Below, one piece after another: positions 44,643-54,447 of a stretch of 64,000 nucleotides of DNA. The notes under the pieces are model-generated. The model ran no database searches and was not told where the DNA came from. It saw only the letters and a program-made list of their open reading frames with translations. The stretch is taken from NCBI GenBank assembly GCA_017937655.1, contig JAGBDE010000020.1:1-64000 (forward strand), read 5' to 3'. Both the position numbers and the translations under genes were made by a program. Numbering within the stretch: the first letter of the stretch is position 1; every line of letters begins with the position of its first letter. The stretch comes from Clostridia bacterium (lineage in GTDB: Bacteria > Bacillota > Clostridia > Christensenellales > Aristaeellaceae).

Positions 44643-45463
44643 AGCTGCGCTGGAAGGTGCATCCGGCGGGGTGGATCCTGCTGGCCATCCTGCTAATAAC
44701 GGTGCCGGCGGCGCAGTTGCTGGCGGCGGTTCTGGCGCTGCTGCTTCATGAGGCAGGGCATCTCATCGCCATGAAAAGTTGCGGCGTGAAGGAATGCACC
44801 GTGGAGCTGACCCCCTTTGGCGGCGTGGCGGACGTGCCATCTTACGAACGGCTTTCCTGGGGAAAGCGGGCCCTTTGCGCGGCAGGGGGCGTGGTATCCA
44901 GCGGGCTGATGGCGGCGCTGTGCCTGCTGGCCCGGCTTGGCGGTTTGTTCTGGCAGGCATTTCTTGGATGCAATCTGATGATGGCGCTGCTGAATCTACT
45001 GCCCATCTGGCCCCTGGACGGCGCAAGGCTTCTGACTGCCTGGGCGGAGAAAATCGGCCTGGAAAAAACGGTAGCAAAGGCCTGCGTGTTTCTGGGGTAT
45101 CTGTTTGCGCTTCTTTTGTTTTTTCTTGGCATTTATGGTGTTTTTCAGGGGATTGTGAACCTTTCGCTATTCCTTTTGCCGCCTTACCTGTGTTATGCTT
45201 CCTACCAGAGCGCTGTATACAGCCGCATCCGCAGCATGGACAGTCTGGCAGCAGGTCAGCCCATGGGAGATGGGGAAATCCGCCCGGTGAAAGCCTTTGC
45301 CGCCTGCGGTCAGCCCCGCCCGTTGGACGTTCTGCGCATGCAGCGGCTGATTTCCGCCAAAAACACGCCCATTCTTTACATATTTGACGCCGATACCGGG
45401 CAGATCAGCCAAACCCTTACACAGAAACAAATTTGTAATAATTTGTTTTCTGACCGTACATGA
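44639..45463 (+). CDS. spoIVFB: SpoIVFB-like M50 intramembrane metalloprotease
   Basis: A 274-residue membrane zinc protease with HEAGH (about 41-45) in a membrane segment and the second ligand motif NLLPIWPLDG (near 117). Hydrophobic segments flank both motifs, and a small C-terminal CBS-like tail (about 205-274) ends the protein. SpoIVFB cuts pro-sigma-K in sporulating Bacilli and Clostridia; the pair with SpoIVFA supports the same job. GTG start overlaps the SpoIVFA stop. Confidence 0.9.
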   Translation: MKLRWKVHPAGWILLAILLITVPAAQLLAAVLALLLHEAGHLIAMKSCGVKECTVELTPFGGVADVPSYERLSWGKRALCAAGGVVSSGLMAALCLLARLGGLFWQAFLGCNLMMALLNLLPIWPLDGARLLTAWAEKIGLEKTVAKACVFLGYLFALLLFFLGIYGVFQGIVNLSLFLLPPYLCYASYQSAVYSRIRSMDSLAAGQPMGDGEIRPVKAFAACGQPRPLDVLRMQRLISAKNTPILYIFDADTGQISQTLTQKQICNNLFSDRT

Positions 45464-45495
45464 AAACGCTGGAAAACATTGGAAATCCCTTAAGG

Positions 45496-45524
45496 TAGAC
45501 AAACTTCCGCTTTTGTGGTACACT
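45496..45524 (+). promoter_or_regulatory. Promoter of the SpoIID/SH3 gene
   Basis: TAGACA (45496-45501), 17-bp spacer, TACACT (45519-45524), 40 bp before the start codon. Confidence 0.6.
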
Positions 45525-45563
45525 CTGCAATGGTTACAAAAGTGTTACGAAAGGAACGTGAAC

Positions 45564-48500
45564 ATGCATCATTCCCATCGAAAACTAAAAACCATTGCCA
45601 TCCTTCTGTGCGCTGTGCTGCTGTTTGGGGCATTCCCTGCCGTGGCGGACAGCGTGGGAGATGTGGAGGTGCACTCCGCCCAGCTGGTGACGGATTCCTC
45701 GCCGGAAAACGGCATGGTTCGCGTGTTCCTTTCTTCCATGGGAAATCCCTCCAGGCTGAATCTGACCACTCAGGGCAGCTATCTGATCAACGGCGATACC
45801 TCCCGCCCGGTGGCCAGCGGCAGCAGCCTGGTGGTGAATTTCAGCTCTGTCAACGGCTCCCTGACATTGACCCACGGCGGATCTACCTATCAAATGGGCA
45901 GCTATTTCATCCTGCGCCGCACGGGCACCGCATCGTCCAACGGCATCAAGATCCAGCAGTCCAAGGACAGCGCCAACCCCTATCCCGGCGATCTGTCCTT
46001 CCGGGCAGTCCGTCAGTCCAGCGGCAGTTACAAGCTGTATACAGTGGCGCATGTGTACATCGAGGATTATCTCTACGGCGTTGTGCCTTATGAAATGGGC
46101 AATTCCAGCGCCATCGAGGCCCTGAAGGCCCAGGCCGTCGCCGCCCGAACCTACACCGTCCGCATGATGCACAGCCGCACCTCCGGCTACTACGATGTGG
46201 TGGACACAACCAGCGATCAGGTATACAGAGGCACCCCCAGCGGCAACGACAACTGCAAGGCAGCGGTGGACGCCACCCGGGGCATCGTGCTCAAGTACAA
46301 CGGAAGCTACGTCAGCACCTATTATTCCGCCAGCAACGGCGGCCAGACTGAGTCCCTGAAAAACGTCAACGGCAATTCCTCCCACCCCTATCTCACCGTG
46401 AAGGATGATCCCTTTGACTACAACAATCCCAGCTCCCTGGTGAAGAAAAAGACCATATATACTGATCTGCAGAGCGGCTCCAATCCGTCCACCTTCATCA
46501 GCAGACTGCGTACCAAGGCTGTCACGGCCTTGCAGAAAAAGGGTTACAACGCCACTACCTACAACACCACCCTGCTCCGCCTGACCAATGTGGCTCCCCA
46601 CACGCCCAAATACGCGTCGCCCAGCCGTCTGTATACAAAAATGGACTTCACCGTGACCGCCATCACAGGCAATGGCGTCACCGCCACGGCCACCGTCACC
46701 TTCGGTATTTTCTCCGAGCTGGAAAGCCTGTTTTCCATGAGCATCCAGTCTTCCTCCAACGAGCTTTGGAGCGCCCGGAAGAGCGGAAACAGCTTTGTTC
46801 TGGAGGCCCGCCGCTACGGCCACGGCTACGGCATGAGCCAGCGCGGCGCCATGTACATGGGCAAGCTGGGCTACACCTATGACCAGATCCTGGGCTTCTA
46901 CTACGAGGGCGCCACCCGTGTGCGCCAGTCCTTTACCAACAAAGTCCTCAATCCGGAATCCGGCATGGACGATGTGCAGATCCAGCCCCCGGCGGACATT
47001 CCCACCACCGATTCCACCGCCTGCACCGGCGTGGTCAAGCTGGTATCCAACAGCGGCACGCTGGCCGTCCGCAAGGAGAAGTCTGTTTCTTCGCAGATGA
47101 TTGGCGGCCTTGGCAGCGGCGCCATTGTCAGCGTGATCCATAACGACGGCAGCTGGTGCTACATCAGCTACGGCAATATCAAGGGCTACGTCCCGGCCGA
47201 CTCCTTGCAGATTACCGGCACGCCCTCCGGCGAGGCGGGCGCGGGCACGTCCATCCAGGGTTTTGCCACCGTTACCGCCAACGATTTTGTCAACCTTCGT
47301 TCCGGCCCCGGCATGGGCTACAATCGGGTGACCACCGCGCCCAACGGCTCCGTGCTGACGGTTTTCTCTGTATCCGGCAGCTGGGCCCACGTCCAGTACG
47401 GAAACACCGTGGCCTACGTGAACACGCCCTACATTTCCGCTGTATCCAGCGCCTATCCCCAGCCGGTGACCGGCGGCAGCGGCAATGCCGTGGTCACGAC
47501 CGCCAGCGGCACGGGCACCGTCAATCTGCGGGAGACTGCCTCCACCTCCGCCCGGGTGCTGACCCAGGTGCGGGCAGGGGAGCCAATCACCATCCTGTCC
47601 GACGACGGCTCCTGGGCACGGGTGCGCTATGGCGGCCTGGAAGGCTATATGATGAGCCAGTTCCTCCGCTATGACGGCGATGCATCCGAACCTCCCGCTC
47701 CCTCGGAAACCCCTGCGCCGGAGGCCACCCCGCCGGCAGCAGCGGGCAAGACTGTATACATTTCCGTGGCGGATACGCCCCTCTATGAGCGGGCCCAGGC
47801 GGAGTCCTCCCGGCTGGCCGTGCTGCCTCTTGGCACCGAAGCGGAGCTGCTTTCCTCTGCGGACGGATGGAGCCTCATCAACGTGCGCGGCCTGACCGGC
47901 TATGTGCTCTCTGCCAATTTGAATGAGCAGAAGCCCGATGCATCCACCCCGCCGCCCACCGCCACGACGCCGCCTCCCTCCGGGGACATCCAGCTGGCCC
48001 GGGTCACTACCGCCAGCGGTTCTTTGAACTTGCGGATGGAACCCAGCGTGGGCAGCCGGGTGCTGACCACCATCCCCCAATATGCCACGGTCACCGTGAC
48101 CTCCTATGGCACGGAATGGTGCGCTGTCAGCTACGGCGGCCTGTCCGGCTACGCCATGACCACCTTCCTGACTCTGGAATCCTCCTCTGGCCCGACCCCC
48201 GCGCCGGAAACCCCGCCCCAGGGCGACTATACCTCCGCCGTGGTCACTACCGCCAGCGGATCGCTGAATCTGCGGGAAGAACCCCGAAGCGGCAGCCGCA
48301 TCCTCAGGACCATTCCCCGCAATGCCAGCGTGCAGGTTAACAGCTACGGCGCAAGCTGGTGCAATGTCACCTACGGCGACACCACCGGCTACGTAATGAC
48401 CACGTTCCTGCGCTTTGTTTCCGCGCCGGAAAACACCCCTTCCGTGGATCCCTCCACCCCCGCGCCCAGCGAGGGCAAGGCCATCGTCACCACGGCCAGC

Positions 48501-49277
48501 GGTTCCCTCAACCTGCGGGAAAGCGGCCATTACGGCGCGGCGGTCATCGTCCAGATTCCCCAGTACGCTGAGGTGGATGTGCTTCAGAGGGGTGCAAATT
48601 GGACCAAAGTGCGGTATCATGTGTTTGAGGGCTATGTGGTCACGTCCTTCCTGACCTTCACAGACGGAAGCGACGCGCCCGCCACGCCAACACCCACCCC
48701 GGAAACGCCTACCCAGACCGATACAGCCTGGGTCTCCACCCCCAGCGGTTCCCTGAACCTGCGTCAGGAGCCCAGCAGCAGCGCCCGCGTCCTGATGCAA
48801 ATTCCCCGGGGCGCTCAGCTGACCGTCCTCAACCGCAGCGACAGCTGGTGCCGGGTGACCTATCAGGGCGTCGGCGGATATGTGATGACCAGCTACCTCA
48901 GCTTCACCGGCGCGCCTGCCAGCGAGGCAACGCCCACTCCCGCCGGCGACCCCACGTCCGCCCCGGCGGATGAACCCGCAAATCAGCCCACGCCGGAACC
49001 CACCGCGCCGCCCACGGAAGCGCCTGTTCAGCTGTCCACCCAAATGGACGTGCTCAGCCAGAAGGAGAATGCGCTCATTGCCCCGGCCGATGGCGACCGC
49101 TGCACCCTTTACGCGGACAGCAGCCTGAACGCCGCCGTGGTGGATCGCCTTGAAAAGGACGCGCCTGTGGTGGTGTGGATGAAGGGACCCGACTGGTGCC
49201 TTGTGCAGTACGACCTGGCCGACCCGGCCAAGCTGGCCTACTGCCTGACAAAAGATCTGCAAATGACAGGAGAATGA
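45564..49277 (+). CDS. Secreted SpoIID/LytB-domain protein with nine SH3-like repeats
   Basis: A 1237-residue exported cell-wall protein. It has a signal peptide (about 1-28), a SpoIID/LytB lytic transglycosylase-type domain (about 85-470, with YGVVPYEMGNSSAIEALKAQ, TYYSASNGGQTES and GHGYGMSQRGA) and then nine SH3-like modules separated by Pro/Thr linkers. Modules 5-8 share the TASGSLNLR opening almost unchanged. SpoIID cuts glycan strands stripped of stem peptides; the conserved Glu in VPYEM is the catalytic candidate. It is far larger than sporulation SpoIID (about 340 residues), so a general wall role is likely. Confidence 0.9.
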   Translation: MHHSHRKLKTIAILLCAVLLFGAFPAVADSVGDVEVHSAQLVTDSSPENGMVRVFLSSMGNPSRLNLTTQGSYLINGDTSRPVASGSSLVVNFSSVNGSLTLTHGGSTYQMGSYFILRRTGTASSNGIKIQQSKDSANPYPGDLSFRAVRQSSGSYKLYTVAHVYIEDYLYGVVPYEMGNSSAIEALKAQAVAARTYTVRMMHSRTSGYYDVVDTTSDQVYRGTPSGNDNCKAAVDATRGIVLKYNGSYVSTYYSASNGGQTESLKNVNGNSSHPYLTVKDDPFDYNNPSSLVKKKTIYTDLQSGSNPSTFISRLRTKAVTALQKKGYNATTYNTTLLRLTNVAPHTPKYASPSRLYTKMDFTVTAITGNGVTATATVTFGIFSELESLFSMSIQSSSNELWSARKSGNSFVLEARRYGHGYGMSQRGAMYMGKLGYTYDQILGFYYEGATRVRQSFTNKVLNPESGMDDVQIQPPADIPTTDSTACTGVVKLVSNSGTLAVRKEKSVSSQMIGGLGSGAIVSVIHNDGSWCYISYGNIKGYVPADSLQITGTPSGEAGAGTSIQGFATVTANDFVNLRSGPGMGYNRVTTAPNGSVLTVFSVSGSWAHVQYGNTVAYVNTPYISAVSSAYPQPVTGGSGNAVVTTASGTGTVNLRETASTSARVLTQVRAGEPITILSDDGSWARVRYGGLEGYMMSQFLRYDGDASEPPAPSETPAPEATPPAAAGKTVYISVADTPLYERAQAESSRLAVLPLGTEAELLSSADGWSLINVRGLTGYVLSANLNEQKPDASTPPPTATTPPPSGDIQLARVTTASGSLNLRMEPSVGSRVLTTIPQYATVTVTSYGTEWCAVSYGGLSGYAMTTFLTLESSSGPTPAPETPPQGDYTSAVVTTASGSLNLREEPRSGSRILRTIPRNASVQVNSYGASWCNVTYGDTTGYVMTTFLRFVSAPENTPSVDPSTPAPSEGKAIVTTASGSLNLRESGHYGAAVIVQIPQYAEVDVLQRGANWTKVRYHVFEGYVVTSFLTFTDGSDAPATPTPTPETPTQTDTAWVSTPSGSLNLRQEPSSSARVLMQIPRGAQLTVLNRSDSWCRVTYQGVGGYVMTSYLSFTGAPASEATPTPAGDPTSAPADEPANQPTPEPTAPPTEAPVQLSTQMDVLSQKENALIAPADGDRCTLYADSSLNAAVVDRLEKDAPVVVWMKGPDWCLVQYDLADPAKLAYCLTKDLQMTGE
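47460..48910 (+). repeat. Tandem SH3b-coding repeats
   Basis: Successive units of about 220-240 bp begin with similar DNA (GTCACTACCGCCAGCGG-like), clearest at 48003, 48243, 48487 and 48730. They encode the SH3 modules and could recombine. Confidence 0.75.
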
Positions 49278-49279
49278 CC

Positions 49280-50014
49280 ATGGAACTTCACCCGGGTGAG
49301 AGAATTGACGACCTGCAGCGCAACGGCCTTCGCATTATCCAGAACGAGAACGGCTTCCGTTTCGGCATGGACGCGGTGCTCCTCAGCGACTTCACCTCCG
49401 TCCGGCCCCATGAACGGATTGCCGACCTGGGCACCGGCACGGGCATCATTCCGCTGCTACTCAGCCAGAAGCGGGAGGATGCCACCTTTGAGGCCATCGA
49501 GATTCAGCCCGATGTGGCGGACATGGCACGCCGTTCTGTTCAGATGAACGGCCTGGACAGCCGCATCCACGTGCATGCCATGGACATGCGTCAGGCCGCC
49601 CAGGCGCTGGGCTACGAGTCCATGCACGCCGTCACCTGCAACCCGCCCTACGGCAAGGCGGGCGGCACCCTCACAAGCGAAACGGAAAGCATCCGGGTGT
49701 CCCGCCACGAGACGGATATCACCATTGATGAGATCGTTCAGAGCTGCAGCGCCCTGCTCAAGAACATGGGCAGGCTCACCATGGTGTTCCCTGCCCAGCG
49801 GATGCTGGAATTGTGCGACGCCATGCGTCGGTTCCGTCTGGAACCCAAGCGCATCCGCATGGTGTGCGCCAAGGCGGAAAAGCCGCCGTATCTACTGATG
49901 ATCGAGGCCATGAAAAACGCCAAGCCTGCGCTGCTCTGGCATCCGCCGCTGATTGTGTATCATCCCGACGGCAGCGAAACGGAAGAAATTCAGCGCATCT
50001 ATCACAAAATCTGA
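49280..50014 (+). CDS. tRNA1(Val) adenine-37 N6-methyltransferase-like (TrmN6/YfiC)
   Basis: A 244-residue SAM-dependent methyltransferase. Motif I is DLGTGTGIIPLLL (near 45) and the N6-adenine motif is CNPPYGK (near 122). The opening FRFGMDAVLLSDF is typical of the TrmN6 group. AGGAGA lies eight bases before ATG. Its last 13 bases overlap, tail to tail, the 3' end of the minus-strand flippase gene. Confidence 0.9.
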   Translation: MELHPGERIDDLQRNGLRIIQNENGFRFGMDAVLLSDFTSVRPHERIADLGTGTGIIPLLLSQKREDATFEAIEIQPDVADMARRSVQMNGLDSRIHVHAMDMRQAAQALGYESMHAVTCNPPYGKAGGTLTSETESIRVSRHETDITIDEIVQSCSALLKNMGRLTMVFPAQRMLELCDAMRRFRLEPKRIRMVCAKAEKPPYLLMIEAMKNAKPALLWHPPLIVYHPDGSETEEIQRIYHKI

Positions 50015-51297
50015 CGCTGGCGGTCCCGCCGCCACAGAAGCAGCATCAGCATATTCCACAGGAGCAGGGCGATTTGTCCTGCTCCTTCTGCTATGATCAC
50101 GCCTTTTTGCCGCAGGGCGGGGTTGGCGCTGAGCAGCCAGGTGAGCAGCAATGTCAGGCAGGAGATGGGCACCGCGCCCAGCATGGAGCGTTTTTGTTGG
50201 CCCAGGCTGGCCAGCATGCCGCCGGTGACGTGGGAGAAGGAGAACAGTACCGCCAGGGGCGCGGCATAGCGGATCCAGTCCGCCAATTCCGGCAGGCGGT
50301 AAAAGAAATTGGCAAACAGCGGCGCGAGGACTACCAGCAAAGTATAGCTGCCAAAGCCCGCCGCCGCGCAGGCCAGGAAGCACAGGCCCATCAGCCGCAG
50401 GGCTTCCCGGCGGTTGTTCTCCGCCTTGGCCAGCCGGGGCACCAGCACCATGGTCAGCGCGCTGGTGAACACGCAGGGCAGCATCATCAGGGGCATGACC
50501 ATGCCGTTAAGCATGCCCAGCCTGGACAGGGCCTCGGACTGGCTGAGGCCGGACACCTGCAGCCGCATGGGCAGGACGATGGACTCCAGCGCACGGAGCA
50601 GGGTGGTCACCAGCCGGGTCAGGGTGGTGGGCAGGGCCAGCTGCATAATGGGCTGTGTCCAGGTTTTCAGGGGAAAATCCATCCGTACCGGGATTTTCAG
50701 CATCCCGATGACAAAAATCAGCCCCAGGATTTCCGAGGCCATGGTGGCAAACACCGGCACGGCGGCCATCCAGGGGGCGGTCAGATGTTGGAAACACAGT
50801 AGAATCCCCATGGCGATGACCAGCTTGGAAAACTGCTCAATCAGCTCTGACCAGGCGGGCAGCCAGCTTTGCTCCGTGCCGTAGCAAAACCCGTTGTACA
50901 CCGCGCTGTAGCCTAGAATCAGGATGCATGGCGCGGTGAACCACAGCGATGGCATGACCCGCATATCGCCAATGATCCTGGAAAGGATGGGGGAGAAGAG
51001 CAGCAGCGCGGGGATCAGCGCCGCCGAGGCTACCCGCACCAGAAACACGCCGGCCATCAGCGGCTTTTCCCGGTCGGCCCGGGCGGATTTGGCAGTCATC
51101 CGGCTCACCGCCAAAGGCAGGCCGGAGGTCAGCGGCGTGATGGCCAGCATATGCACGCTCTGGGAAAGCTCCGTGATGCCCATGATCTCCGGGCCCATCC
51201 ACCGGGAAAACAATATCCGCATCAGCATGCCCAGAAAACGCACCACCGCATTGACTGCGGTCAAAAGTAAGGTTTGGGTTTTCGCGCTTTTTTTCAT
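50002..51297 (-). CDS. SpoVB/MurJ-like (MOP superfamily) flippase
   Basis: A 431-residue polytopic membrane protein with about 12-14 helices. The opening LGMLMRILFSRWMGPEIMGI and the LPLAVSRMTAK segment match polysaccharide-transport proteins of the SpoVB type. The likely substrate is a lipid-linked sugar intermediate for wall or spore cortex. GGAGGGG precedes the ATG. It converges on and overlaps trmN6. Confidence 0.85.
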   Translation of the reverse strand: MKKSAKTQTLLLTAVNAVVRFLGMLMRILFSRWMGPEIMGITELSQSVHMLAITPLTSGLPLAVSRMTAKSARADREKPLMAGVFLVRVASAALIPALLLFSPILSRIIGDMRVMPSLWFTAPCILILGYSAVYNGFCYGTEQSWLPAWSELIEQFSKLVIAMGILLCFQHLTAPWMAAVPVFATMASEILGLIFVIGMLKIPVRMDFPLKTWTQPIMQLALPTTLTRLVTTLLRALESIVLPMRLQVSGLSQSEALSRLGMLNGMVMPLMMLPCVFTSALTMVLVPRLAKAENNRREALRLMGLCFLACAAAGFGSYTLLVVLAPLFANFFYRLPELADWIRYAAPLAVLFSFSHVTGGMLASLGQQKRSMLGAVPISCLTLLLTWLLSANPALRQKGVIIAEGAGQIALLLWNMLMLLLWRRDRQRQIL

Positions 51298-51353
51298 CTT
51301 GTCCCCTCCACGTCCAAACCTATGACGGGGGGATAGGAAGCATGCTTTATTGG

Positions 51354-51382
51354 TTGCGTTTCCCCGGAAAATGCACTATAAT
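51354..51382 (+). promoter_or_regulatory. Promoter of the symporter/GH2/RidA operon
   Basis: TTGCGT (51354-51359), 17-bp spacer, consensus TATAAT (51377-51382). Confidence 0.75.
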
Positions 51383-51428
51383 TGGTTTATCAAAAGCCTT
51401 TCCGGCCAAAAGAAAGACGGTGCCACAA

Positions 51429-52703
51429 ATGAAAACCAGCTCCTTCCGGTTATGGACGTCTGTGCTGCTTCTGGGTTTGGTGGGCCAGTTTGCCTGGACC
51501 ATCGAAAACATGTACTTCAACGTTTACCTCTACAATGAAATCTCCACCGACCCGGGCTACATTGCGGCCATGGTGTCCGCCAGCGCCATCGTCGCCACGC
51601 TGACCACCCTTCTCATGGGCCCGCTTTCTGACCGGCTGGGCAAGCGGAAGCTGTTCATCTGCGGGGGATACATCCTCTGGGGCATCAGCACCGCGGCCTT
51701 TGGATTTGTGACCAAGGAAAACGCCGCCCGGCTGTTCCCTGCCGTGGGCGGAGCGGCCGCTGCCGCCGTGATGGTAGTGGTGCTGGACTGCGTGATGACC
51801 TTCTTTGGCTCCACCGCCAACGATGCCGCCTTCAACGCCTATATTACCGACTCCTTTGAAAACGAGAAGCGGGGCAAGGTGGAGGGCGTGCTGGCCATTT
51901 TGCCGCTGGTGTCCATGCTGGTCATTTTCGGCCTGTTCGACGGCATGACCAAGAACGGTGAGTGGCAGCAGTTCTTCCTGATTTTTGGCGTGCTGGTAAC
52001 GGCAGTGGGCGTGATCGGCCTCATCCTGATGCCGGAAAGCAGCATCGCCCCGGAGAAGAAGCCCTTCATGGGCCAGCTGCTCTACGGCTTCCGTCCCTCC
52101 GTGTGGAAGGCGGAAGGAAAGCTCTACCTGTCTTTGGTGGCCATGTGCATTTTCTCCATCGCCGTGCAGGTGTTCTTCCCTTACCTGATTATCTACATCC
52201 AGAAATACCTGGGTTTTGAGGACTACGCCATCGTGCTGGGCGTGGTGCTGATCGTGTCCTCCGTGGTCAGCGTCCTTTGCGGCAAGCTGATTGACCGGGT
52301 GGGCAAGATGCGCTTTGTGCTGCCCGCCGCCGGGGTGATGCTGCTGGGCCTGATTGGCATGTATTTCCTGCGGGGGATGATCCCGGTCATTCTGGCCGGC
52401 ACGGTGATGATGAGCGGCTACATGCTGGTCACCGCCGCCCTCAACGCCGAGATCCGCGACCAGACTCCCGAGGGCAAGGCCGGGCATTTCCAGGGCGTGC
52501 GCATGGTGTTCAGCGTGATGATCCCCATGATCATCGGCCCGGCCATCGGCGCGGCGGTCATCAAGGGCAGCGCCCTCACTTACGAAGAACTGGGCGAGAT
52601 CAAGACCGTGCCCACGCCCGCCATCTTCCTGGCAGCCGCCGTGACGCTGCTCCTGGTGCTGATTCCCATCGCCCTGATGAAACGGAGGAAAGAAGAATGC
52701 TGA
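51429..52703 (+). CDS. MFS sugar symporter, SLC45/GPH-like
   Basis: A 424-residue membrane transporter with about 12 helices. The GPH/SLC45 pattern is seen in ENMYFNVYLYNEIS in the first helices and GPLSDRLGKRKLFI as the loop 2-3 motif. It probably brings in a glycoside by cation symport. The gene's stop overlaps the start of a GH2 glycosidase, so uptake and hydrolysis are coupled. The start at 51429 is chosen as the first ATG before the first helix; the ribosome site is weak. Confidence 0.85.
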   Translation: MKTSSFRLWTSVLLLGLVGQFAWTIENMYFNVYLYNEISTDPGYIAAMVSASAIVATLTTLLMGPLSDRLGKRKLFICGGYILWGISTAAFGFVTKENAARLFPAVGGAAAAAVMVVVLDCVMTFFGSTANDAAFNAYITDSFENEKRGKVEGVLAILPLVSMLVIFGLFDGMTKNGEWQQFFLIFGVLVTAVGVIGLILMPESSIAPEKKPFMGQLLYGFRPSVWKAEGKLYLSLVAMCIFSIAVQVFFPYLIIYIQKYLGFEDYAIVLGVVLIVSSVVSVLCGKLIDRVGKMRFVLPAAGVMLLGLIGMYFLRGMIPVILAGTVMMSGYMLVTAALNAEIRDQTPEGKAGHFQGVRMVFSVMIPMIIGPAIGAAVIKGSALTYEELGEIKTVPTPAIFLAAAVTLLLVLIPIALMKRRKEEC

Positions 52704-54433
52704 CCCCCTTTGGAGAAAAGCTGAATCCGGACTGCCCTTTGCAGGAGCATCCCCGGCCCCAATTGGAGCGGGCCAAATGGCTCAACCTGAACGGCAAGTG
52801 GGACTATGCCATTACGGAAACCCGGGCGGATGAAACGGCTCCCGCCCAATGGGACGGCCAGATCGTGGTGCCTTTTTCGCCGGAAGCGCCCCTCAGCGGC
52901 GTTAATCGTACCCTGGACAGCCAGCACACCCTGTGGTACCGGCTGACTTTGCCGTTGGACGGCTGGATGGTCGACGGCCAGCGAACCCTGCTGCATTTTG
53001 ATGCGGTGGATCAGGAAGCCACGGTTTACATTAACGGCCAGGAAGCGGGCCGACACATGGGCGGCTACACCGCCTTCTGCCTGGATATCACCCCCTACCT
53101 GACCGGGAAGGATGACCAGCTGATCGTCCGGGTGCATGACGATACCGACGCAAGCTGGCACAGCCGCGGCAAGCAGAGCTCCAAGCGGGGCGGCATCTGG
53201 TATACGCCCCAGAGCGGCATCTGGCAGACGGTCTGGCTGGAAGTCGTGCCGGAAAACTACATCACCGGCCTGCATTTCACCCCGGATATGGACGCCGGAG
53301 TGCTCCGCATCACCGCCACCGCCAACGGAGAGGGGGAGTGCGTCCTCACCCTGGAGGGCAAGGAGCATCGCTTTCCGGCCAATCAGCCGGCGGAGATCCC
53401 TGTGGAGAACGTCCGCCTCTGGTCGCCGGAGGATCCGCATCTGTATCCCTTCACTCTCCAATTTGGGGAGGACAGGGTCAGCAGCTATTTTGCCATGCGC
53501 AAAACGGAAGTCCGGGAGGACGAAAAGGGCGTGAAACGGCTGTTCCTTAATGGCCGCCCCTGCTTTCACAACGGCCTTCTGGATCAGGGCTATTGGCCCG
53601 ACGGCCTGTACACGCCGCCCTCTGACGAAGCCATGATCTACGACATCCAGACCATGAAGGACCTGGGCTTCAACATGCTGCGCAAGCACATCAAGGTGGA
53701 GCCCATGCGCTGGTACTACCATTGCGATCGGCTTGGCATGCTGGTTTGGCAGGACATGATCAACGGCGGCGGGCAGTACAAGTTCGGGGTCATCTCCGTG
53801 CCGCTGGTCACCGGCCTGTACATGAAGGACAGCCGCTACAAGGCCTTTGCCCGGGAAAGCGAGGAAGGCCGCCGGGAGTATTATCAGGAGCTTCAGGAGA
53901 TGATCCTCCAGCTGCGCAACGTGCCCTCCATCGTGCTGTGGGTGCCCTTCAACGAGGGCTGGGGCCAGTTCGACGCCGCAGAAGCCTGCCGCCGCATCCA
54001 TGGGCTGGACGCTTCCCGGCCCATCGACCACGCCAGCGGCTGGCACGACCAGAAAATCGGCGATATCCAGAGCCTGCACGTGTATTTCCGGCCCTACCGT
54101 TTCAAGCGGGACCGGAAAAACCGGGCGGTTGTCCTCAGCGAGTTTGGCGGGTATAATCTTCCTGTGGAAAATCACACCTGGAACGACGCCAACTTCGGCT
54201 ACAAGGGCTTCTCATCCAAGGAAGAACTCTGGCATGCCTACGAGAAGCTCTACCGGGAGCAGATCCTGCCGGCCATTCCCAAGGGCCTGGCCGCCAGCGT
54301 CTACACCCAGGTCACCGACGTGGAGGACGAGGTCAATGGCCTGATGACCTACGACCGCAAAGTGGTCAAGGTGCCCCGGGAGGAGATCCGCAAACTGAAC
54401 GCCCAGGTCATTCTGCTGGGCGAAGGAAAATAA
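52697..54433 (+). CDS. Glycoside hydrolase family 2 enzyme
   Basis: A 578-residue cytoplasmic glycosidase with a sugar-binding domain (about 1-175), an immunoglobulin-like sandwich (175-275) and a TIM barrel. The acid/base Glu is in VPFNEGWGQF (near 419) and the nucleophile Glu in VVLSEFGGY (near 481). It has no signal peptide, so it acts on substrate imported by the adjacent symporter. It could be a beta-galactosidase, beta-glucuronidase or beta-mannosidase; the length and missing C-terminal domains argue against a LacZ-type enzyme. It overlaps the upstream gene by seven bases. Confidence 0.92.
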   Translation: MLTPFGEKLNPDCPLQEHPRPQLERAKWLNLNGKWDYAITETRADETAPAQWDGQIVVPFSPEAPLSGVNRTLDSQHTLWYRLTLPLDGWMVDGQRTLLHFDAVDQEATVYINGQEAGRHMGGYTAFCLDITPYLTGKDDQLIVRVHDDTDASWHSRGKQSSKRGGIWYTPQSGIWQTVWLEVVPENYITGLHFTPDMDAGVLRITATANGEGECVLTLEGKEHRFPANQPAEIPVENVRLWSPEDPHLYPFTLQFGEDRVSSYFAMRKTEVREDEKGVKRLFLNGRPCFHNGLLDQGYWPDGLYTPPSDEAMIYDIQTMKDLGFNMLRKHIKVEPMRWYYHCDRLGMLVWQDMINGGGQYKFGVISVPLVTGLYMKDSRYKAFARESEEGRREYYQELQEMILQLRNVPSIVLWVPFNEGWGQFDAAEACRRIHGLDASRPIDHASGWHDQKIGDIQSLHVYFRPYRFKRDRKNRAVVLSEFGGYNLPVENHTWNDANFGYKGFSSKEELWHAYEKLYREQILPAIPKGLAASVYTQVTDVEDEVNGLMTYDRKVVKVPREEIRKLNAQVILLGEGK

Positions 54434-54447
54434 AGGAGGAACAAACC

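Noticed and set aside
48003..48910. Possible CRISPR or satellite repeat
   Set aside because: The periodic similarity is explained by SH3-module coding units in one continuous frame.
45585..49262. A 1225-codon minus-strand frame rich in Gly, His and Arg
   Set aside because: Antisense of the SpoIID/SH3 gene; its repeats only mirror the SH3-coding repeats.
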